Shown here: positions 26,601 to 34,014 of the stretch, piece after piece | How positions within the stretch are numbered: position 1 is the first letter of the stretch | Layout: each line of letters starts with the position of its first letter | From: Cupriavidus malaysiensis | GTDB taxonomy: Bacteria > Pseudomonadota > Gammaproteobacteria > Burkholderiales > Burkholderiaceae | Assembly: GCF_001854325.1 (NCBI RefSeq) | Contig: NZ_CP017755.1 | Coordinates: 1,860,001-1,924,000, forward strand | Length of the DNA stretch: 64,000 bases | Direction of reading: 5' to 3' | Program-made: the position numbers and the translations under genes | The notes under the pieces: model-generated | Databases searched by the model: none | Told to the model about the DNA's origin: nothing | The model's input: the letters and a program-made list of their open reading frames with translations, nothing else

Positions 26601-26778
26601 CGGGCGTCATGCCCGGGACTTTCAGGATCACCTTGACCTGCGTCGGCGAGATGTCCGGGAAGGCATCGATCGGCAGGTTGAGGTAGGCCCAGGCGCCGGC
26701 CACGGCCAGCGCGCAGGCGGCGATCAGGACCAGCGCCCGCTGGCGCAGCGAGAAATCGATCAGGCCGGCCAGCATCAT
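23656..26778 (-). CDS. CzcA/CusA-family heavy-metal RND efflux pump
   Basis: A 1040-aa inner-membrane proton antiporter of the HME-RND group, with the full set of 12 helices and two large periplasmic loops. Early motifs LPIDAFPDISPTQVKVILKV and TPEEVEQRVSTPVEQELLGI are diagnostic of the heavy-metal group. The helix-4 proton-relay motif reads ALGMLVDAAVVVVEN (about residues 398-412), closer to the CusA-type DAAxVxxEN than to CzcA's DFGxxxDG, and GLDPMGLNETDTFLVL is shared with uncharacterised CzcA relatives. The metal is therefore uncertain. It overlaps both the adaptor and channel genes by ATGA junctions. Confidence 0.92.
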   Translation of the reverse strand: MMLAGLIDFSLRQRALVLIAACALAVAGAWAYLNLPIDAFPDISPTQVKVILKVPGMTPEEVEQRVSTPVEQELLGIPHKTMVRSVSKYGISDVTVDFAEGVDPYWARQQVSERLSGLLRDLPPNAVGGLAPITTPLGEMFMFTVEGEGYSLAERRRVLDWVIRPALRTVPGVADVNVLGGEVRSFEVIPDPARLRARGVTLDQLRQALDANHRNDGAGRVAQGEEHWVVRVEGGVRGVEDLRRIALPAAGAADAPLVSVGDVATVRLGVATRNGAVSQDGRGEAVEGLVLGLRGSDARALVQAVQARLDALAPRLPKGMTTHVFYDRGELVTRAANTVVRALIEASLLVIVVLYLFLGGVRAALVVAATLPLSMLATFLLMRYVGLSANLMSLGGLAIALGMLVDAAVVVVENIETALAHDGGLAREAVIRRAVSAVAAPMLAGVSIIAIVFLPLLTLEGLEGKLFGPVALTIVLALGASVLIAFTVVPALASLLLRVHAGAAQPPVMRRLQAGFGRMQRWSTAHPRIVFGVAGASLVLAAVLYASVGKTFMPSMDEGDMIVQVQKSPAVSLDASVDLDLRLQRALLAEVPEIRAVVARTGSDDLGLDPMGLNETDTFLVLQPKAQWRGSKEDIAAAIRRVMERFPGVVYGFTQPIEMRVAEMLTGTRGDVAIKIFGSDLTAIDGAAQAIAERVRRIRGAAEVIAPANDGVQYLTLAPDRAALGRAGLSGDALQALLRAQVEGEQIGTVPEGTVRTPLILRGSDALRRTPESFGALLVSAPDGKAWPLTSLAEVRRAVGPVRINHEDGGRFAVIQVSVEGRDLAGFVTEARAAVAGMPGLPKDLRLAWGGQFENQQRAAARLALVVPLALGAIFLLLMLTFRALRQAVLVIANIPFALVGGMAALRLSGEYLSVPASVGFIALLGIAVLNGVVLVSHFNTLLAAGLPVAEAVRTGVRDRLRPVLMTACITALGMIPLLLASGPGSEIQRPLAIVVTGGLLSSTALTLLLLPLLFERFGLPEQRGGRRPLGQAPGQGDVQ

Positions 26779-27857
26779 TGCCCCCCGCCCAGCATGCCCT
26801 TCAGCGCCGCGATGCCGGCCACCGCGACGCGCGCTCCCGCCGGCAGCGCGCCACGCACGGTCGCCGTGGCGTCGTCGGTGGACTCCACCGTCACCGGCAC
26901 GAAGCGCGCCCCTTCCTTCGACTGGACGAATACCCCCGGCCGGTTCTGCCAGTAGGTCAAGGCCGCCGCGGGCACGCGCACGCGCCCGCCTTCGGCGCTT
27001 CCGGCCCCGCCGCCCGCGCCGCGCAGGCGCAGCGTGGCCGCTACGCTCTCGCCGGCCTGCAGGTCGCCGCGCTGCTCCAGCACCACGCGCACCCGTACGG
27101 CGCCGGTGCCGTCGCCCGCCGGCACCACCCCCGCCACGCTGCCACGCGCGCCGCGCGCGCGCACCTCCACCCGTTCGCCGCCGCGCGGCGCGGGCATGTC
27201 GCGGCCCAGCAGCAATTCCAGTTCCAGTGCCGTGGGGTCGACGATGCGGAAGAGCGGCGCGGCCGCGTCCACACGCACGCCCGGCACCGCGTTGACCTCG
27301 GCGATCATCCCCGCGCGGCCGGCCACCAGTTGCGCCTCGCCCCCGCGCGGCGCCATCGCCACGCCGGCCGCGGCCATCTCCGCCTCGCGCGCCCGCACCA
27401 TCGCCGCGGCCTCGCCGGCGCGTGCCTGGCTGGACTGCAGCCGGCTGGCAGCGATGATGCCGTCTTCGTGCAGGCTGCGGTCGCGCGCCAGCACCTGGCC
27501 GGCCAGCGTCGCCTGCGAGCGCGCCTCGGCCAGCGCGCGCACCGCTTCATAGAGCTGGGGACTGGCGAAGCTGGCGAGCGGCTGGCCGGCGCGCACCGGC
27601 TGCCCGAGCGCCACCAGCACACGCGGCACCATGCCGGGATACGGCGCCGCCACCACGTACTGGGCGTCGGGCCGGAGCACGACGCGCGCATTGCCCGTGG
27701 CATCGAGCTCGGCGGCGGCGGCGGCCGGCGCGAAGCGCAGGCCGAGCGATTGCGACTGGGCCGCGCTCAGCGGCAAGGACTGCGCCTGCGCGCAGTCGGC
27801 GGCGAACACCACCAGCGCCGCCCAGCCGGCGGCGCGGAAAAAGGAAGGAAAAGACAT
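26775..27857 (-). CDS. CzcB-like periplasmic adaptor of the RND pump
   Basis: A 360-aa membrane-fusion protein with a signal peptide (FFRAAGWAALVVFAADCAQA). Barrel-sandwich halves (VVAAPYPGMVPRVLVALGQPV and QLVAGRAGMIAEVNAVPGV) flank a short coiled-coil hairpin; the C-terminal part has a beta-barrel and membrane-proximal domain. It lacks the His-rich N-terminal metal-binding tail of CzcB, so it resembles the simpler adaptors of the group. Its stop codon overlaps the pump's start. Confidence 0.9.
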   Translation of the reverse strand: MSFPSFFRAAGWAALVVFAADCAQAQSLPLSAAQSQSLGLRFAPAAAAAELDATGNARVVLRPDAQYVVAAPYPGMVPRVLVALGQPVRAGQPLASFASPQLYEAVRALAEARSQATLAGQVLARDRSLHEDGIIAASRLQSSQARAGEAAAMVRAREAEMAAAGVAMAPRGGEAQLVAGRAGMIAEVNAVPGVRVDAAAPLFRIVDPTALELELLLGRDMPAPRGGERVEVRARGARGSVAGVVPAGDGTGAVRVRVVLEQRGDLQAGESVAATLRLRGAGGGAGSAEGGRVRVPAAALTYWQNRPGVFVQSKEGARFVPVTVESTDDATATVRGALPAGARVAVAGIAALKGMLGGGQ

Positions 27858-27943
27858 GCCTGATTCGGGAGCAAGGGTCGGCAAAGCGCGCGCCTCCCAG
27901 GGGGAAGCGCGCGGGCACGCAACGCCGGCGGGGCCGGCGGGAA

Positions 27944-28414
27944 TCAGGAAAGGAGCGGAGGAGCTTGCGCGGGAGGCGGCCGCGCGGGTCCGCGCCAGCG
28001 CCTCGGAGGCAGCGCCGTGCGTGGCCGCCAGCGCAGGGGCGGCGCATTGTCGAGGGTACCCAGCAAGGCCACCAGGGCGCAGGCCAGGGCCACGAGCACG
28101 GCCGCAGGCCGCACCTCGAGCGTCATCAGCAGCGGGCCGATCGCGGTCTGCACGTCCACCTCGAGGGGCTCCTGCGCCACCGCCACCGCGTCGCCACTGC
28201 CGCTCTGCGCCGCCGCACCCACCTCGACGGGGATGCCATGCGGCATCTGCGAGTATCCGTACATCGCGCTTTGCTGGAACACATGCATGTGCCACCCCGT
28301 CCGCCCCGGCGTGCCGAAATGGCCGTGCAGCAGCGGCGTCAGCAGCTGCAGCAAGAACAGCAGCAGCAACAGGACGCCTCGGTAGAGGGGGGGGATGTCT
28401 TCAGCGCGCGACAT
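27944..28414 (-). CDS. small two-helix protein heading the RND operon, CzcI-like position
   Basis: A 156-aa protein with two hydrophobic helices (GVLLLLLFLLQLLTPLLHG and AVLVALACALVALLGTL) and a periplasmic part between them containing HGHFG and HMHV, possible metal ligands. The C-terminus is Arg/Pro-rich. In position it matches the small first gene (czcI, cnrY or similar) of other metal-efflux operons, but I recognise no sequence family. The ATG at 28414 is preferred; a TATACAAT -10-like sequence lies about 20-25 nt upstream on the minus strand. Confidence 0.65.
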   Translation of the reverse strand: MSRAEDIPPLYRGVLLLLLFLLQLLTPLLHGHFGTPGRTGWHMHVFQQSAMYGYSQMPHGIPVEVGAAAQSGSGDAVAVAQEPLEVDVQTAIGPLLMTLEVRPAAVLVALACALVALLGTLDNAPPLRWRPRTALPPRRWRGPARPPPAQAPPLLS

Positions 28415-28758
28415 GGCGCGAGATTGTATAGCAGACAGTGCGCGCTGCCATGACAATTCTCATACCACCCGCAAAAACCGCACCATATGCGATTCATAAT
28501 TCTTCGCATTTAGATTCATTATCTTATTCACATCGAGACCCAAGCCAGGGCCGCCGATACGCGCAAAGGAAATCCATCACCACAGGCGCGGGCAAACGCA
28601 GGGATGGCCAAGACTGGCTCCCATCGGCCAGAATCCAGGATGCGGCAGTACCCACCGGGGAAACTCCCTCATCATTATCGAGGGGCCGTTTCCAGCTCGC
28701 ACGAAATGCACAGGCATAATCCAGCCGCAATCGACACGGTAACAGCAGGGCAATAACA
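28415..28758. other. divergent promoter region, AT-rich, with Fur-like half boxes
   Basis: This gap separates the metal-efflux operon from the VIT gene. It has a lower GC content than the genes around it. Two copies of TCATTATC (28517-28524 and 28672-28679) resemble the conserved half of a Fur box. A TGACAATTCTCA element at 28451-28462 is a weak match to half of a copper-responsive (CusR/CopR) dyad. No gene is supported here. Confidence 0.45.
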
Positions 28759-29454
28759 ATGACTCGTATTCACAAGGAATTCCATAATGCTGACCGCATC
28801 GGCTGGCTGCGTGCGGCCGTGCTCGGCGCGAACGACGGGGTCATCTCCGTGGCCGCGCTGGTGCTGGGCGTCGCGGCCGCCGGCGCGCCACGCGCCAGCG
28901 TGCTGCTGACCGGCGTGGCCGGCCTGCTGGCCGGCGCGATGTCGATGGCCGCCGGCGAATACGTGTCGGTGAAGTCGCAGGCCGATACCGAGGACGCGGA
29001 TATCCGGCGCGAGCGCCACGAACTCGCCTCCGACCCCGACCACGAACTGACCGAATTGACCGCCATCTATCGCGAGCGCGGCCTCGATCCCGCGCTGGCC
29101 CGCCAGGTGGCGGAACAGTTGACGGCCCACAACGCCCTGGAGGCGCACGCGCGTGACGAACTGGGCATCACCGCCACCCTGCGCGCGCGGCCGCTGCAGG
29201 CCGCGCTGGCCTCGGCCGCCTCGTTCACCGTGGGCGCGGCGATTCCCTTGCTGGCCGTGGTCGCCGCGCCGGCGGCATGGATCGGGGAAGCGCTGACGGC
29301 CACCACGCTGGCGGCCTTGCTGCTGCTCGGCGGGATGGCGGCACGCGCGGGCGGCGCCGCGGTCGCGCGCGGGGCGCTGCGCGTTTTCGTCTGGGGGGCG
29401 CTGGCGCTGGCTCTCACGGCGGGCGCGGGCTCCCTGTTCGGCGCAGCGCCCTGA
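28759..29454 (+). CDS. VIT1/CCC1-family transporter
   Basis: A 231-aa membrane protein. It begins with a family-like RIGWLRAAVLGANDGVISVAALVLGVA, and its second helix carries GLLAGAMSMAAGEYVSVKSQAD, the classic VIT motif with metal-coordinating Met/Glu residues. A charged cytosolic loop (about 75-140, ERHELASDPDHELTELTAIYRERG) matches the metal-binding domain of this family, and three further helices follow. Eukaryotic relatives export iron or manganese into vacuoles; bacterial members are thought to remove Fe2+/Mn2+ from the cytoplasm. Confidence 0.92.
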   Translation: MTRIHKEFHNADRIGWLRAAVLGANDGVISVAALVLGVAAAGAPRASVLLTGVAGLLAGAMSMAAGEYVSVKSQADTEDADIRRERHELASDPDHELTELTAIYRERGLDPALARQVAEQLTAHNALEAHARDELGITATLRARPLQAALASAASFTVGAAIPLLAVVAAPAAWIGEALTATTLAALLLLGGMAARAGGAAVARGALRVFVWGALALALTAGAGSLFGAAP

Positions 29455-29491
29455 GAGCCGGCCGCCTCCGTGAGAGCCGGCCGTCTTCGGC

Positions 29492-30070
29492 TCAGGGGCC
29501 GGCCGGCCCCGGTTGGGGATCGATCGCCGTTTCCAGGAAGCGCCGGCTGGCGGCCAGGATCTCATGACGCGTCTGCGGGCTCTCGACCACCCGTGCCAGC
29601 AGGATGGCGCCCACGCACTGCGCGAGCAGGGCCCAGGCCGCATCCGCATCGCCCACACGGTCGCGCCAATCTTCCTGCAGGCGGCGCAGCGCGGCCTCCA
29701 CTTCGGCCCGCACGCCAGGGCCGGCGCGCGCGATCTCTGCACCGAGCGCCGGCAGCACGCAGCCCGACTCCGGGTGTTCGGCATGGCCATCGCTCAGGTA
29801 GCGCCGCAGGCAGCGCGCCACGTGGTCGGGCGGTGCCTGTTCGTCGCCCGCCAGCATCTGCGCGCTATGTTCCAGTTCCCGCGCGACGATGGCAGCGAAC
29901 AATGCGTCCTTCGAGGGGAAATGCCCGTAGAAGGCACCGCCGGTCAGTCCGATCGCACTCATCAGGGCATCGACCCCGGTGGTGCCGAAGCCTCCCTTCT
30001 TGGCAATCGCGCTGCTGCTGTCCAGCAGCTTTTCCCGCATGTCCCGCTTATGTGTTTCCGAATAGCGCAT
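29492..30070 (-). CDS. TetR/AcrR-family regulator
   Basis: A 192-aa regulator with a TetR helix-turn-helix at residues 10-55 (LLDSSSAIAKKGGFGTTGVD, then MSAIGLTGGAFYGHFPSKDALF). The ligand-binding half (about 60-190) carries an early Cys-rich segment (CVLPALGAEIARAG) that fits the TetR_C subgroup of AcrR relatives. A dyad GAACGAT-N9-ATCGTTC lies 72-94 nt upstream, so it probably represses its own gene. The same half-site appears in front of the SDR gene at 22.15 kb. The neighbouring VIT gene is convergent and unlikely to be its direct target. Confidence 0.9.
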   Translation of the reverse strand: MRYSETHKRDMREKLLDSSSAIAKKGGFGTTGVDALMSAIGLTGGAFYGHFPSKDALFAAIVARELEHSAQMLAGDEQAPPDHVARCLRRYLSDGHAEHPESGCVLPALGAEIARAGPGVRAEVEAALRRLQEDWRDRVGDADAAWALLAQCVGAILLARVVESPQTRHEILAASRRFLETAIDPQPGPAGP

Positions 30071-30376
30071 GGCCGCGCCCTCCCTGTCCCCCGCGGACGC
30101 TGCCGCCGGGATCTGCCCCGGTGCCGCCCGCCGGCTGCTCGGAACGATAGCATGACCATCGTTCAGCCATGAAGCGAAATGGTGGTGTGCTCCCAGCCGC
30201 GGGGCCTGTGCCTGGATGAACCGATTCCGCGCCGCCTCGTCAAACTGAACAACTGACGGCTTGCGCAGCGGCCGCCGGGCGCATCACGCATCACTGCAGC
30301 GCGCCCCGTGCGACGCGCCGTGCCTCAGTGCTCCCCCTTGCTTTCTCGTGTCCCTCCCCGCCCCCAGGAGATGTAC
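30071..30376. other. intergenic region between tetR and a small gene
   Basis: No gene is supported. The TetR-type dyad at 30142-30164 is the only clear signal. Two very short ATG frames (about 16 and 10 codons) near 30169 and 30218 have no ribosome sites. Confidence 0.45.
30142..30164. promoter_or_regulatory. TetR operator candidate GAACGAT-N9-ATCGTTC
   Basis: Perfect seven-base arms separated by 9 nt, upstream of the TetR/AcrR gene on the minus strand. Spacing and symmetry are typical of TetR-family operators. Confidence 0.6.
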
Positions 30377-30607
30377 ATGCTGAGTCCACACGAAATCGCC
30401 ACCTTGATGCTGCTGCGGGATCGCCCCGATCCCTTGCAGCTCGATCCGATCGACCTCGAAGCCTTGATCCGCCACGACCTGGTGCGCGTCGAGCCGCTGC
30501 GGCAAGGTCCTGCCTTCCCCCGCCTGACCCAGCGCGGCCGCACCTTCCTCGAGGCATTCGCGGCATTCGCGCGTGAACCCGCCGGCCTGCCCGGCCGGTT
30601 CTCCTGA
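30377..30607 (+). CDS. small winged-helix-like protein, 76 aa
   Basis: A 76-residue protein (MLSPHEIATLMLLRDRPDPL, LDPIDLEALIRHDLVRVEPL... RLTQRGRTFLEAF) whose helix pattern and final beta-hairpin-helix resemble the winged helix of MarR-like proteins without a partner domain. The AGGAG at 30366-30370 is 6 nt from the ATG at 30377, which makes it preferable to the ATG at 30371 that touches the ribosome site. No named family is recognised. It is likely a single-domain DNA-binding protein, but no neighbour points to its target. Confidence 0.65.
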   Translation: MLSPHEIATLMLLRDRPDPLQLDPIDLEALIRHDLVRVEPLRQGPAFPRLTQRGRTFLEAFAAFAREPAGLPGRFS

Positions 30608-30836
30608 TCCCGGCCCCGCCTCCTGGCGCGGCCGGGCGGGCGGCCCGGCCCATGCCAAAGGGGGGCTTGACGCCATTCCCCGCGTCGCCGATGGTTATCC
30701 CATGATCGCGACGATGTGATGCATGCCCGGCGCAAGGAACGCGCCGACCCGCCACCCTCGCCGCACCAAGCCCCTGCGGGCGCCACAACCGCCACATTGC
30801 GCCGGCCCGGCGCGCAAAGGAAGGCCTCCGTCCACG

Positions 30837-32042
30837 ATGAGCCCCTGGCTGCCCAAGCTGGACCTCCCCACGGCGCTGCTGTTCGCAGGCATCAGCTATG
30901 CCTTGCTTGCGGCGGTCGTCTTCACGCTGTGGCAGGGCAGCCTCGGACGGCGCGGCGGCGGCTGGTGGCTGTGGAACGAGGTCGTGCTGGCGGTGGGGAC
31001 GCTGATCCTGCTGACGACGCCGGTGCTGCCGCGCTGGCTGGTGCTGTCGCTGTCGAACATCCTGCTGTTCTTTTCCCTGCCGCTGCTGGGCGCGGGACTC
31101 AACGACTTCCTGCATCGCGCGGCGCGCACGGAGGTCCTGTGGCTATGGGCCATGGGCGTGGCCGCGGCCTCCCTGTGGGTGCTCACCTATGTGACGGACG
31201 CAGGCTATACGGCACGCAGCGTGGCCGTGACGGCGGGCCTGACCTTGCAGGGCGTGGCCTTGTTCAGCGTGGTCGCCAAGCACGGCGACCGCTTGCCGAC
31301 CGCGGCGCGGCGCCTGTTCCAGGGCGCCTTGATCGTGCTGCTGCTGACCTGCCTGGAGCGCCTCGGACGGCTGGCCTACAGCGATACCGCTTCGCCGGTG
31401 GCCGCCATCCCCGATGCGCTGCTGCTGACGCTGGCGGGGCAGGTCGCCAACTTCGCCTTCGTCTGCGCCATGCTGATCTTCCTGCACACGGAACAGCAGG
31501 AAAAGCTGCTGCTGGTGCAGCAGCAGCTCGAGTTCCGCGCCAATACCGACAGCCTCACCGGAGTGGCGAGCCGCTCCCATTTCGAGGCGACCGCCGCTGG
31601 CTGGCTGGCGCACGCCGCGCTGCAGGACCAGCCACTGGCACTGATGCTGCTCGACGTCGATCGTTTCAAGGAGGTCAACGACCGTTTCGGCCATCTTGCC
31701 GGCGATCAGGTGCTGCGCGAACTCGGCGCCCTGCTGCGCGCGCTGGCCGGTGCCGACGGCCTGTCGGGCCGACTGGGCGGGGACGAGTTTGCCGTGCTGG
31801 TCGGTTCGCCCGAGGCCGAGGCCGTGCATGAGATGGCGGCGCGCCTGCACCAGCTCGCCGCCTGCGTGCACCTGCCCGACGGGCAGCCACTGCGGCTCAG
31901 CATCGGCGCCGTGCGCTTCCGCCTGGGCGAGACCTTCGACGAAGCCTATGCGCGCGCCGACCGCGGGCTCTACGATGCCAAGCAAGGCGGTCCCGCGCGG
32001 CCGCGCCGGTCCATCATGGCCGCCAACGACGCGGCCGCTTGA
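30837..32042 (+). CDS. membrane-bound diguanylate cyclase (GGDEF)
   Basis: A 401-aa protein with six or seven N-terminal membrane helices (residues about 10-215), a short coiled-coil (LHTEQQEKLLLVQQQLEFRA) and a GGDEF domain. The domain is complete: DSLTGVASR at its start, metal ligands in LLDVDRFKEVNDRFGH and the active site GRLGGDEFAVL (about residue 314), so it should make cyclic di-GMP from two GTP. The RxxD inhibitory site normally five residues before GGDEF is not seen (AGADGLSGRLGGDEF), so feedback inhibition by product may be absent. The sensory signal is unknown. Confidence 0.93.
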   Translation: MSPWLPKLDLPTALLFAGISYALLAAVVFTLWQGSLGRRGGGWWLWNEVVLAVGTLILLTTPVLPRWLVLSLSNILLFFSLPLLGAGLNDFLHRAARTEVLWLWAMGVAAASLWVLTYVTDAGYTARSVAVTAGLTLQGVALFSVVAKHGDRLPTAARRLFQGALIVLLLTCLERLGRLAYSDTASPVAAIPDALLLTLAGQVANFAFVCAMLIFLHTEQQEKLLLVQQQLEFRANTDSLTGVASRSHFEATAAGWLAHAALQDQPLALMLLDVDRFKEVNDRFGHLAGDQVLRELGALLRALAGADGLSGRLGGDEFAVLVGSPEAEAVHEMAARLHQLAACVHLPDGQPLRLSIGAVRFRLGETFDEAYARADRGLYDAKQGGPARPRRSIMAANDAAA

Positions 32043-32099
32043 ATGGCTGTCCGAGCGGCCTGCGGCCCGCGCCTCGCGGTGCCGGCCGCGCCGCTGGGC

Positions 32100-32816
32100 T
32101 CAGCTCAACCCGTCGAGCACCAGGTGGCGGCCGTGCACGGCATCGGCCGCGGCGGAGGCCAGAAAGGCGATCGCCTCCGCCGCCTGTGCGGTCGACACCC
32201 AGGTGGACGGATCCGCGTCCGGCATGGCCTGCCGGTTAGCCGGCGTGTCCAGCACGCTGGGAGCGACGCTGTTGACATGGACGCCGGCGCCGCGCACCTC
32301 CTGCGACAGGCTCTCCACCAAGCGCTGCAGCGCGCTTTTCGACGCGCAGTAAGCCGACATGCCGGCCACCCCGGCCGCCGCCGAGCGCGCCGATACCGCC
32401 ACCACCCGGCCGCTGCCGCGCGCCAGCATCGGCGGCAGGAAGGGGCCGGTCACCGCCACCAGCGACCAGGCATTGAGGTCCATCATGCGCTGCCAGGCAG
32501 CACGGCTCAGCGCGTGAACGGGCTCGCCCATCTCGAAGCCGCCCGCTACGTGCACCAGCACGTCGACCTGGCCGAGCGCGCCGAGGATGACACCGGCCGC
32601 CTGTGCCATGGCGTCGGGCGAGGTCACGTCGGCCGCGTGCAGCAGCGGCGGCGGTGTGCCACCCATGCCACCGAAGGCCGCCTGCAGCGGCGCCAGTTCC
32701 CGGTCGATCAGTGCCAGCCGCGCCCCTTCCCGGGCAAAGCGCGCTGCTACCGCGCGACCGAGCGCGCCCGCCGCACCGGTGATGACCACGCCGCGCAAGG
32801 CTTCACCTGCTTGCAT
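32100..32816 (-). CDS. short-chain dehydrogenase/reductase
   Basis: A 238-aa SDR of the classical type: nucleotide-binding TGAAGALGRAVAARFAREG, NxAG equivalent VHVAGG, catalytic Ser in VSARSAAAG and the complete YCASK (Tyr-Lys) pair. It should reduce a carbonyl or oxidise an alcohol with NAD(P)(H) in the cytoplasm, but the substrate is unknown. The start at 32816 is set by the domain; the open frame upstream is GC-rich filler. It is convergent with the GGDEF gene and divergent from the EamA gene. Confidence 0.9.
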   Translation of the reverse strand: MQAGEALRGVVITGAAGALGRAVAARFAREGARLALIDRELAPLQAAFGGMGGTPPPLLHAADVTSPDAMAQAAGVILGALGQVDVLVHVAGGFEMGEPVHALSRAAWQRMMDLNAWSLVAVTGPFLPPMLARGSGRVVAVSARSAAAGVAGMSAYCASKSALQRLVESLSQEVRGAGVHVNSVAPSVLDTPANRQAMPDADPSTWVSTAQAAEAIAFLASAAADAVHGRHLVLDGLS

Positions 32817-33111
32817 CGTCCACCCTCCCCGCTCTGCTGCCGCCCGCACCCGGTGCGTGCCGGCAGGGTTGCTCCCCCGGGCCGGTCGCCAGGACCGCCC
32901 GGCCGTTCCCGCCGACGCGCGGCCGGGCACCTTCCACCATAGCGTCCCGCGCGCGGGACGCAAGGAGCGACGGCCTGCCGCGGCCACAGCCGGTCTCCCA
33001 CGGCCTCACCCGCCCTCGCTAGCCAGCCGCACCAGGATCGGGCAAGATGCGGCAGCCCCGCCCGCGCGGGCCGCCCCGCTTTTCACTTTCCGCGTCCCAA
33101 GCCGAACCGAA

Positions 33112-34005
33112 GTGTCCAGTCCCCGCACCACCGACTCCAACCATGGCACTGCCATCGCCGTGCTCGCCCTGGTGGGTTCCATGGCCTCCCTGTGCCTCGG
33201 CACCTCGTTCGCCAAGAGCCTGTTCCAGGCCCTGGGCGCGCAGGGCACCACCACGCTGCGGGTCGGGTTCTCCGCCCTGATCCTGCTGACGGTATGGCGG
33301 CCCTGGCGCTTCTCCCTGAGCGCCGCGCACGCACGCGCGATCGCGCTGTACGGCGCCGCCCTGGGCGCCACCAATCTGATGTTCTACCTGTCCCTGCGCA
33401 CCATTCCGCTGGGGCTGGCCATCGCCATCGAATTCACCGGGCCGCTGACCGTGGCGGTGTTGTCGTCGCGGCGCGCGCTCGATTTCGTCTGGATCGCATG
33501 CGCCCTGCTCGGGCTGGTGCTGTTGCTGCCGCTGGATGCCGCCGCCGCACGGCTGGACCCTACCGGCATGGCCTTCGCGCTGGCCGCCGGGGTTGGCTGG
33601 GCCCTCTATATCGTGTTCGGCAAGCGCGCCGGCCAGGCACATGGCGGCCAGGCCACGTCGCTGGGCTTGACCATGGCGGCGCTGGTGGTGGCGCCCTTCG
33701 GCGTGGCTCACGCGGGCAGCGCCTTGCTGAGCCCGCCGCTGCTCGCCGCCGGCCTGGCTGTCGGCCTGCTGTCGAGCGCGGTGCCCTATTCGCTGGAGAT
33801 GGTGGCGCTGAAGCGGCTGCCGCCACGCACCTTCGGCATCCTGTTGAGCCTGGAACCGGCCATGGGCGCGCTCGCCGGCCTGGCGTTGCTGCATGAACAA
33901 CTCAGCGGCAGGCAGTGGCTGGCCATCGGCGCCATCATCATCGCCTCGGTCGGGGCCACCGCCACCGCCCGCCGCGCGAGTGGCGCGGCTGCGGCCGCCG
34001 ACTGA
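33112..34005 (+). CDS. EamA-family exporter, RhtA-like
   Basis: A 297-aa protein of ten membrane helices in two EamA repeats, characteristic of drug/metabolite transporters. The pattern IPLGLAIAIEFTGPLTVAVL and VPYSLEMVALKRLPPRTFGILLSLEPAMGALAG closely matches the threonine/homoserine exporter RhtA. Amino-acid or inhibitor export is therefore likely. The start is assigned to GTG 33112; no ATG gives a better fit, and the ribosome site is weak. The longer open frame to 32587 overlaps the SDR gene and is not real. Confidence 0.88.
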   Translation: MSSPRTTDSNHGTAIAVLALVGSMASLCLGTSFAKSLFQALGAQGTTTLRVGFSALILLTVWRPWRFSLSAAHARAIALYGAALGATNLMFYLSLRTIPLGLAIAIEFTGPLTVAVLSSRRALDFVWIACALLGLVLLLPLDAAAARLDPTGMAFALAAGVGWALYIVFGKRAGQAHGGQATSLGLTMAALVVAPFGVAHAGSALLSPPLLAAGLAVGLLSSAVPYSLEMVALKRLPPRTFGILLSLEPAMGALAGLALLHEQLSGRQWLAIGAIIIASVGATATARRASGAAAAAD

Positions 34006-34014
34006 CAGGCTGGC

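Noticed and set aside
23209..26955. 1248-codon open frame on the plus strand opposite the RND pump gene
   Set aside because: It is an antisense shadow in GC-rich DNA: His/Gln/Arg-rich, no domain, and the minus-strand frame encodes a complete RND pump.
28438..28719. 93-codon plus-strand frame in the gap before the VIT gene
   Set aside because: It lies across the promoters of both flanking genes, lacks a ribosome site and has no family pattern.
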